Below are positions 53,508 through 64,000 of a stretch of DNA of 64,000 nt, in pieces; the first letter of the stretch is position 1, and every line of letters begins with the position of its first letter. The notes below the pieces were generated by a model. That model saw only the letters and a program-made list of their open reading frames with translations, did not search any database and was not told where the DNA came from. The stretch is taken from assembly GCA_014529385.2 (NCBI GenBank), contig CM043956.1, positions 92,468,221 to 92,532,220 on the forward strand. Direction: 5' to 3'. The translations under genes and the position numbers were made by a program. The DNA comes from Adiantum capillus-veneris (Eukaryota > Streptophyta > Polypodiopsida > Polypodiales > Pteridaceae).

Positions 53508-53923
53508 GACACATGTACTCTAGCTCTTTACGCATCAATGCAATTTTTGCATCATTGCGGCTTGCATAAAGACCAGCCAGAATATCCCAAGCCTGTTTTG
53601 CAGATTTCGCTGAACGAATGTGAGGAGTAATGGTGCGCTTCATAGATAACGCAATCAATGCAAGAGCCTGCACATCCTTTACATCCCAACAAGATTGTTC
53701 TATCGTAGGCAAAACAACTCTAACAGCAGCAAGACCTGCAACATCCTCAACATTGCCTACATCCTCAGAAACAGGACGTACATCAATGCCCTGCACAATA
53801 TTCCAAATGCCCTTTGATACAAGAACTTGTCGGATCATGTAAGACCACATAGGGTAATTGTCCCCATCCAATCTTTCCTCAACAGGCAAACATCTTGAAC
53901 ACATCTCTGTTGTTGTCAGCCAT
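53505..53923 (-). pseudogene. gag: Ty1/copia gag fragment (antisense)
   Basis: Minus-strand translation contains ERLDGDNYPMWSYMIRQVLV, GIWNIVQGID, ALALIALSMKRTITPHI and AKQAWDILAGLY, then KIALMRKELEYM, which is the UBN2-type gag of Ty1/copia. The likely start is ATG at 53,923 (MADNNRDVF), with a frameshift shortly after it. The protein stops at the junction with the Tat-like gypsy near 53,505, and everything after gag is gone. Upstream on the same strand is its LTR (54,620-54,283). Confidence 0.8.
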
Positions 53924-54282
53924 GGTAAATGTTGCACCTGATGTGAAAACTGCCCGAAAAGCGGAGAAACAAAGTGGGAACAACACGTGCTATACATCAC
54001 AAACCGTAGAAGACTGTAAGGGACATGTTATGAGGAAATAACACTGACAAAAATTCTGCACAAAATGACGAAAGAGCCTGTGTGGTACTGTCTGTAGTGG
54101 AAATGGAGGCGGAATTGAGCCCGAATCAAAATATGAGCAGACTAAGCTCATTGAGCTACCCCAAAAATTTTGTCGACCTGCGAACGCTTGCCAAAGCTCA
54201 CTGAAATCGGAGAAAGTGAGTAGACGTGTGCTGGAGCTACTAGCAACTAAGCCTGGGAGGATGCAACTTACTATGTACCAAT

Positions 54283-54620
54283 TATTGGAATTAGGGTTGC
54301 AAGGAAACGCACACAGCTTGGAGAAGACAAAGGAAGCTCAAAGCACACAATAGAGAGTGTATTACTTAGTGTGCAATGGAAATATAGATAGCCCTAGAGT
54401 GATGGGAGTATATACAATGCATGAGGGGAAAAACCTCCTAAAGAGGGAAAAAAATGCCTCGGCGGCCCTAGTGTGTTCACACACATCACTACCACATGTA
54501 TATGGTAACAATATCAAGTACCCATCGTGAAAATTATATTCCTATCCTATTTGTTGCACAATCTAGCTAGTGCCACAAAAAAGAATATTCTTTTTGCATT
54601 ACATCTCTCAATGTCCAACA
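54283..54620 (-). repeat. Copia 5' LTR (antisense, about 338 bp)
   Basis: Minus strand TGTTGGACATTG...AATTCCAATA, followed by ATTGGTACATAGTAAG, a damaged version of the usual ATTGGTATCAGAGC primer region, and then the gag at 53,923. The right edge CCAACA at 54,620 is clear; the inner edge has one change from TCCAACA. Confidence 0.6.
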
Positions 54621-55718
<1,098 letters not shown>

Positions 55719-56812
55719 TCGTACCGGCATGAGGCCTTGCCTATGGAGATAACGTGTGAAGACTGTAGACTATTGATGATTACATACCAAGATTTGGTGG
55801 AGATTTTGTATCGCTACCTAGCTGTTCTCAATACAAATATAGAGGGTTGATGTTGAAAACCGCCTGCAAACATGTAGCCTAATTAAATAGGTAAGAATTT
55901 TTTGCTTCCCTCACTTAGCCTTGCAATACTTTTTGTGCTTTTCAATACTATGAATATCAGAGAGGGTGTACATCTTGATATTGATGAAAGTCATGCAATA
56001 GTGTTTGAGTGAATGTGTCTGATATCATTGGTCGGTGTGCCCTCTTTGTGGTTGAACAACTCTGATGCCATAAACATTTTGGAAAAACCCGCTCTTTCTC
56101 ACGTGCTCTATCAATATCATCTTAGAAATTTCTCTTTCTCACGTGCTCTATCAATACCATCTTAGAAATTGTTCAAATGCTGAGGCTTTGCATATACTGG
56201 TAAGGGTCAAAGATTAATACTTATTGGTGATGATTGAAGTTTTCACCATGATAATGAATCATGTGGCCGCATGTATGGTAAACAATAATGAAGCCCAATC
56301 ATACCCTGATCCTGGTTGTGATAAGTTAAAGGGTAAAAGTTGTTCCCGATACTGCTCGAATCTAATTTTTCTTTCTTGAGAGAATTTACTGTAAACAGGA
56401 TGTTTGAACACTTAGCCTTGCAACTACTAATCAATGTGCTTACTGTAGCGCAACTTTGTCAACTTTGCCTTACGTCTATGATTGTGAGGACTGTTGTGCT
56501 TTCTATGCTATGGCATTACATTGTTAGCTTTAACTCAGAGCTGGTTGAAAAGTACTACAGTTGTTGGAATTCATAATTGATGACTACTGAATATTTTTGC
56601 TTCATTTATAAAGTAAAATGGACTCTTATTCCACTTTATTTCCTGTGGTATCCTTGATCTTAATGTACATAACATGTTTGGTGCATCATGTTATGTGTTC
56701 TTATTGGTTATAATGTCTTTTGATAAAGCATATTTTTAATGTTGAGACTCATTAAAATTGATTGGCTAGATTCCATTCTTTTGGTGGGTTACTTGTTGGT
56801 TAGGTACTCCTC

Positions 56813-56815
<3 letters not shown>
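55719..56815. other. Anonymous sequence with a 40-bp tandem duplication
   Basis: CTCTTTCTCACGTGCTCTAT begins identical 40-bp units at 56,092 and 56,132 (one or two differences). No gene supported. Confidence 0.6.

Positions 56816-56888
<73 letters not shown>
56816..56888. repeat. (CT)n microsatellite
   Basis: About 72 bp of CT. Confidence 0.95.
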
Positions 56889-56890
<2 letters not shown>

Positions 56891-57445
56891 CATCTACACA
56901 TTTGCTTGCTAATAATTCCATTATTAGAATGGATTTTGAAAATGAGAATGTTCTATCAAATACTAGAAGATTTATGTCTTGGGCATAAAAAGAGTAATAT
57001 TCATATAAGAATAGGAGATTTCTTGGGCCCTTACCGCTCTTGATTTGAGAACACTTGCATTTGCAAACACTACTTGCTTTATTTTTGGCTCTTGACAGTG
57101 GTCTTCAAGGCACAATATGGTTAACTGGATTTGGATCTTTACTTTAGATTGAAAACCTGGTAAATTCTAATGGTGGTGGTCTTGACTTGAATTTTTTACT
57201 ATGGATATTGCTTGTCTTTTGACTGATATGGCTTTTCCTTATAGTATCTCTTCCCAGCCCATTTTTCTGAAGTTTTGGCTCTTTGTAACCTTTCTTACTG
57301 TTCAACTTGCTTTGCTTGAGACTTTTGAGAAGTGGAATAATGATGTTACTTCTTCTAATGACTTGACTTTGGGAGTTACTATTGAGTTTTTGGGTGTGGA
57401 CTTTGATTTGCTTCTAATGGTGGGGTGACATGGTAGCTACTCTGG

Positions 57446-57448
<3 letters not shown>

Positions 57449-57523
<75 letters not shown>
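57449..57523. repeat. (AG)n microsatellite
   Basis: About 74 bp of AG. Short GT/GTT tracts follow at 57,594-57,634 and a TA tract at 57,786-57,803. Confidence 0.95.
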
Positions 57524-57525
<2 letters not shown>

Positions 57526-57803
57526 CCAAGTTAGAGAGAGGTGTTTTACGTTCTAGAATGATTAATTCTAATTGAGTCTTAACCAAAAACTTGATGTGTG
57601 TGTGTGTGTGTGTTGTTGTTATTGTTGTTGTTGTATTAAACTTAAAACATATACACAAAAGAACATAACATTCAAAAGACAACCGGCTCTAGCCAACTAG
57701 ACAGAGACTTGTCCAAAACGACTCAATCTTAGATTCTTTTTTGTACACTATAATAGAATGATGCATCATTCCAATGATTCTATACTATATATATATATAT
57801 ATA

Positions 57804-58336
57804 GATTGTGGAGGTCATTCAGGTTGAATCAGCCGGGTTCTTCAAATTTGGACAATAGCAAAGCCAACAAAACTCTTAAGTAAAGATAGAATTCTCACTT
57901 GCATCCATATAAACAAAACAAAAAATTTGGTAGCCTTGAATACCTATTACAAATGTCACAAAATCTATCAGCTGTTACCCTTGTCCTACTTAAAAGTTTT
58001 TTAACTTAAACTACATGTTCAAAGTAAATTTATAGAAAACAACAATAAAACCAACAAAAGGACGTAACCCCTTCTAATGTAAGTGGAATAAGGATCAAGT
58101 TTAAACCATATTTTCCAACAGAAATCCATAGAAAAATAGTTTACATGGATGAGAAGGCCATCACCCCCATCTGATTCAAGTGGCATAACAAAGTTATCTA
58201 TAGTTTTTCTTTCAAATCAAATCGGGTTATTTATTAAAGTTTTTTATAATCTTTCATTATGATCTTTTTAGAAAAAGTTGCACTTGTCTTTATAGCATGA
58301 GAAATAATTTTATTGTTGTGTGGATCAAAATGCCAT

Positions 58337-58339
<3 letters not shown>
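57804..58339. other. Anonymous AT-rich sequence
   Basis: No ORF or element recognised. Confidence 0.5.
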
Positions 58340-59150
<811 letters not shown>

Positions 59151-59336
59151 CATTATCTTATTTGAAGGTCAAATAAAACCTATGGGATTAAATGAATCAT
59201 ACCTTACACTCTATGTGGAGTTGATCAATGGATCTCAATGCTTGATGACTATGTACATGAGGGTGGAAATTGAGAGTCCATGGAGTGGTTGGGAGAGTAG
59301 AGAGTTATGAGGACCAAGATCATTTTTAGTTTGTAC

Positions 59337-59471
59337 TGAAAGGCCCTGGGAACTGCCGTCCTTGAATCCTCTGCCCAACCTCCCTTTTATAGCCTCCTGG
59401 CCCTAGGAGCCCTTCTTCCCTGGGCAGCCATCCGCAGGTCCTTGACCTCCAGGGTGGCCCTTGGCCTGACA
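59337..59471 (-). repeat. 3' LTR of the second family S element
   Basis: 135 bp, TG...CA. It shares the ends and the CCCTTGGCCTGACA block with 29,841-29,981, but the middle is diverged. Confidence 0.65.
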
Positions 59472-62126
59472 TTACTCTCCCCTTGGAGAAGCATTTTTGT
59501 CCTTAAAAACACAAGTGGTAGTATCTTTGTAAGAACACTGATGTTTTCCTTATTGGCATCCCATACGCAAGCCAATTGTCCATATGATACTTGATGCAGT
59601 GAGGAGGTTCAATGAAACCAAGAGAAACATCTTGATTTTCAACTTTGTTGTCCTTTTGCAACCATGCGTATCTAAATGGTAATTCATGATAACTCATGTG
59701 ATTATCTTGAAAATCTCATACCTACTGAGGAAAAGAATAGGGAGTATTCTCATGTCATACTTTTGAACATTTTGGAACAGATAGAACTACATGTTCACCC
59801 CTAATGAAGGTTACATGTCAACATAGTTTGTCAGCACACCTACTAAGTCCTTGACTTATGAAACTATTGAATCGGTATCCAACCCCACCACAATAGGTGT
59901 TCAAAGTTGAAAACCTAACCTAAGAAAATTCAAGAATAGGGAGAGAATCGCCCATTTAGAATTCTTTGTGCAAATGTATGTCTTAGCAGATCCTTTAGCA
60001 AAAAATACTTGTAAGCTGCACATCCAACACGGGATGAATAGGAGCAGTAAGAGTGAGGTACTTTCCCCCAACCACTTAACATTGAGTATCCAACCATATA
60101 CTCGATATGGAATGGAGACAACCAACTAGGTTGAAAGCCGGTTGGAGTGGAGTAAACTCTTATAGTTTAGACCAAACAACCACAAATACCCATATTGAGC
60201 CATAACCTTGTATGGCAGGGTGTAAACTCATAATCAATCTGCAGTAGAGATTGCGCTTGCAGTGCAAAAAGGTGCAGAAAGAATAAAGTCCATGAATTTG
60301 TATGCCGCTCCAAATAAATCAATGTTAAACACTAGGGCCCATAACACCTAGTGTGCATGCATTTAACACAAACTGATCCAAACCGCAATTCCATGACGAG
60401 ACTTTCCACGATACATACGGGAAAGCCGGGCAACAAAAGTTGGACCATAATAGAATGTGACAACCTAGTCACACCTAGGTACCAACCATGAGACATTCTC
60501 ATGAACGTAGCATACTTGGCTATATGTAGAAACAACCCTCTGTTAAGGTGGTTTCACAACACTTGTAATCGGAACAAGTGTGTACTGAGTACCCGACAAT
60601 TTTTGGACACTAAATTGTTCCTGATACGTTGTGCTCCAAATGGTCTAATAAACGGATGCGACCAGAACGTAGGGACGTCGTCGTGACACATCATTAGGAA
60701 TTAGGCACTAGTGTCAGTCCCAAAGACTCATATTCTCCACATGTGGTCTCAAATGAGGATGGAAAAAAAAGAGACATCCAACAAGTACAAGATGTACTTG
60801 TGTGTGGAGGTAACTGCAAAACACTCCGCGACAAGAGTGAGAGGGACCCTCATTATCAGTGTTCCACACTAGCTAAACCGAACTTCTGGAGTTCCTAGAC
60901 CATGTTGTATCCCGTGTGGCAACATGTGCCAAAGCGAACCCTACAAGTGGGTTCATAATATGTATTGGACACTATGGCCCAAAATACTTTGTTTTGACAT
61001 GCCCCTGGCATGTCTCGGAAACATGCAATCGTATTGATACGAGTTGAAAAAATCAAACAAAGCATACTAAAAAATGGAATAACACCAAATCAATAGATGC
61101 GTACGTGGGGATTGAACTATCTGTTCACTTAACTGTATTTAATTGTAGAGGAGCATGTTGCCCACCTGAGAAAAATCCAAGCAACATTGTACTAGAAACC
61201 CTGGGTGTTGCCTTCGCAATCCAAACCCGTTGGTTAGAATCTATGTAGTCAAACCCCTTGATAAGACCCTCTGTACAAACTGCTGAACTAGCAGGTAACA
61301 GTAACCAACATAGTCAACCGTGTACAGAATGATTGGAATCAACTGAAAAAGTTGAATTTATCCACTACCACGTGGTTAATTGTGGAATTCTTTCCTTGAA
61401 AGTATAAGAAAAATGGATCAAACTGTGATCCTCCATGTCGATGGGATGATTTAGTAAACATCCGCTGGGTCTTACCCCAAAACTTTACTTCCATAGACAC
61501 TCATAGTGCTATAAAGAGAGCAAGATATCAACACAAGTGAAATGCCTAGCTCTTATGGACAGCCATGCTATCGCAACGGTTTGTTGCAGCTAGACACCAT
61601 GATAGAGATCAGCTTAAGGCTATCAAAAACTAGACTCGAGCGTCGCACTAAAAACACGTAGTGCAAAAATGACACTCGAAACATTCGTAATGACAAGACT
61701 CTTGCTTGTCCATTAACGTCGATGAGTATTCCACTGGGTAGATTTGATTGTGAAAACAATCACCCAAGGAATTCCAACAGTTGGGTCTTACCCGAGATTT
61801 GACAATGACTCTTAGCTAGCATGTGTGGCTCATAGCCCTCGTGGCAAGTAGTGTTCAATCGTCGAACCGATGAAGACTAATTTGGATGGCATCTTGCACA
61901 ATTTCTAGGGGAGAGTTAGAGCACCTTGGCTTAGGCTGACTCATGAACAGAACATGTATCAAAAGATTCTTAGAAATTTGTCATTATTCGTCGAGAGAAA
62001 TAAGAGAGAGAAGAAGATCATGCTGGGTTGAGGCACTTTCCTTAAATTTCTAGAGTGTGTGCACTTTGCCTGTGAAATAAGTCCTAGCTTCAGTTTCCTT
62101 TTAGTGTTGTTGTGTGTGGACAACAA

Positions 62127-62373
62127 CTCAGGGGATTCACTATGTGTAAAACTACCATATCACATGCGCTAAATACATTTTTGTAAAACCCCTTATTTGT
62201 GAATTTTGTTAAGAATATAATGTACCCTTTTCTTTTTAAATATGTAAGTTTTTTTCAAATTTAAAAAAATGATACCCTTTTGTATATAAATTCCTGTAAG
62301 TTTCAAGAACTTTAAATACCCTTCTGTTAAACTCACGTGATAGGTTACATCTTTACTAGGTGACCTCCCCGGG
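62127..62373. mobile_element. 247-bp MITE, copy 2 (hAT-like)
   Basis: Reverse orientation of the element at 30,505-30,751, the same length and about 93 percent identical. Flanked by the perfect 8-bp duplication GACAACAA (62,119-62,126 and 62,374-62,381). Confidence 0.92.
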
Positions 62374-64000
62374 GACAACAACCTAAAAAAATCATGAAAA
62401 ACAATCCATCACTTATTTTGTGTCCTCAACAGAGTTTCTAGTGTGATACGGAAGCATAATCCATGAAGCAGTGGAGTTCATGCCACCTTGTTAGCATGCC
62501 TTGCATGCAAAATTGTAATGTCTTTCCGAGAATGATGTCCTCAAATGTGAGAACCAAAACTAGAAGTGCCTTGCACAGTAGCATGTACTGTTAGGGATAC
62601 ATCCTAACTTGACATTGCCACACCTAAAATGGGAACAAATTTTTGATCGTATCAATTCCCCAAACTTGTGTGCCAATGCCCTTGATTTGGAGTCAATGGG
62701 CTAGATCGTGGCATGCGGTAGAAGCCTTGCTTCTCTTGAAACTGGCAAAGCACTTTGCTTTGCACAACAGATAATAGTTGCCAAAGTAAATATGAAAACA
62801 TGAAAAAGCAAGGAAAACTGAAAATTGTCTAACCTGGTCGTGCTGCTATAACCACTTGTCCCGAGATTCCGTAGAAAAAAACTCGCTCTAAACCAACTCA
62901 TAGCCATATCTGCTTTGCGAGAGAGAATTGTCGTGTGTATCATGTACACCCTAATGCAGTGATCGTGTACGCACCACATAATGTGTTTGGCTGATTGTAT
63001 AAGCCGAGATGATGTGACTGGTCTTATAAAAAATTACTATGCCAGAAGAAAGATTGGGGCGTAACACTACCCAATTCAAAAAACGTACAATACGCTGAAA
63101 ATCCATATGCAAGTATGAAAAAATGGCTAAGCATAACTTGCTCAAAAGACATATAACTACTGTGCCGTGTCCCAAACCTGGAGTTTATGTCAAATTATAA
63201 ACTCATGCATCATGCTTAAGTTGTCGTACATGTGGACACTGCTTTTTCTGATGTGTTCCTAAGACATAAAAGCATAATTTTTTACGCTTTGCCCGTTGAA
63301 AGTCGGATTGTGATAGTCGCTGCCTAACCAAGTTGGTCATGACTAGATCTATATCGAGAACCGATTCCTCTTGTACCTGCTGGACCTCTTTGGTCATAAC
63401 TGTTGGGCAGACAACCCCTTGGGTTTTCGGCAAGTGAGAAGCTGATTCTGGTAACATATTGTAAAGTAATTGTGTGAGGTTTTTCACTTGTGTAGCAAAT
63501 ATTTGGACCCGTACGGCTAGCTTGCGAAATCGGGCATCAAAAGTTTTCCAGTCCTATTGAGTGACACACTCCTTGGCATTCGGCAAGTTACTATCATCCT
63601 CCAAAATATCAAACACACTCTAAGGAGGAGGTGTAAATAGTCATGGAGATAGATCGCCTAGGTTTGCATCATCCATCCATGTTGTCAGGTGGGTACCCTC
63701 TGTGAGAGTATCCGACCACGCGGCATCCACAAGTGAAGCAGACTCCAACTATTCGAAGTCAAACATGTGTTGATAATCAATTTCCGCATTCATGGGGCAA
63801 AGACGTGTGTTGCGAACAAAAGAGAAAACAATACCTTGGATTGCAGAAAGGCTCGTTGTCATAGTATGCACCTCAAACGGCGATAATTAGCCGTGCTAAT
63901 TAGATCTGTAATCTTAATAAAAGATATAAAAGTACCATCAAAATCAAGTCGTGCTTGAGTTGGGAAACAATTGAACCCGAATCCCAAGACGTTCTTGGAT

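Larger units (their letters stand above)
59337..64000 (-). mobile_element. Second family S antisense gypsy element, running off the window
   Basis: 3' LTR at 59,337-59,471 (TGAAAGG...CTGACA), purine tract CCAAGGGGAGAGTAA at 59,472-59,486 (minus strand), then about 3.4 kb colinear with 29,982-33,600. On the minus strand near 63,280-63,230 KLCFYVLGTHQKKQCPH resembles a gag CCHC knuckle with one Cys lost, so gag lies toward the right as expected. The 5' LTR is outside the window. No intact ORF. Confidence 0.7.

Overview
The window is nuclear DNA from a land plant and is made almost entirely of transposable elements and simple repeats. No complete host gene was found. The only host-gene trace is a decayed PPR (pentatricopeptide repeat) sequence near 20 kb. 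Its wording, and the fungus-like look of the main Ty3/gypsy element, make me suspect a fern or lycophyte rather than a flowering plant. That is an impression, not a demonstration.

Layout. 0-1.8 kb: a broken LINE reverse transcriptase (+) abuts an antisense LINE ORF1 relic. 1.8-11.8 kb: a nearly intact Ty3/gypsy element sits inside that ORF1 relic (LTRs 2,008 bp each, TSD ACGT). 11.8-20 kb: the other half of the ORF1 relic, then mostly anonymous sequence. 20-20.7 kb: PPR pseudogene. 20.7-21.5 kb: 3' end of an antisense gypsy element that meets an inverted copy of itself. 22.5-38.0 kb: a nested complex. An LTR with a primer-binding site (22.5 kb) and a related LTR (37.8 kb) enclose a Ty1/copia element with two frameshifts (coding part 24.7-28.7 kb) and an antisense gypsy-derived element (29,841-37,304, TSD ACTAG). 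38-49 kb: AT-rich DNA, long microsatellites, a second LINE ORF1 scrap and an antisense gag-protease relic. 49.8-53.5 kb: a decayed Tat-like gypsy with two RNase H domains, cut by an antisense copia fragment (53.5-54.6 kb). 55.5-59.2 kb: CT/GA, GT and poly-C tracts, including a compound satellite. 59.3 kb to the end: a relative of the 29.8 kb antisense element that runs out of the window. The 29.8 and 59.3 kb copies each carry the same 247-bp MITE, inserted at different sites in opposite orientation with perfect 8-bp duplications.

Most interesting. (1) The gypsy element appears to make gag-protease and RT-RNase H-integrase through a textbook -1 ribosomal frameshift signal: GGGTTTT at 6192-6198, a 6-nt spacer, a 12-bp stem and a 6-bp second stem forming an H-type pseudoknot. 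(2) Each LTR carries two small ORFs overlapping as ATGA. The two predicted proteins are clearly homologous, while about two thirds of their shared residues use different synonymous codons, which points to selection on protein. (3) Its protease has DHG in place of D[S/T]G. Taken together, the element could make three kinds of product from one RNA: LTR-encoded small proteins, Gag-Pro, and a frameshifted Gag-Pro-Pol.
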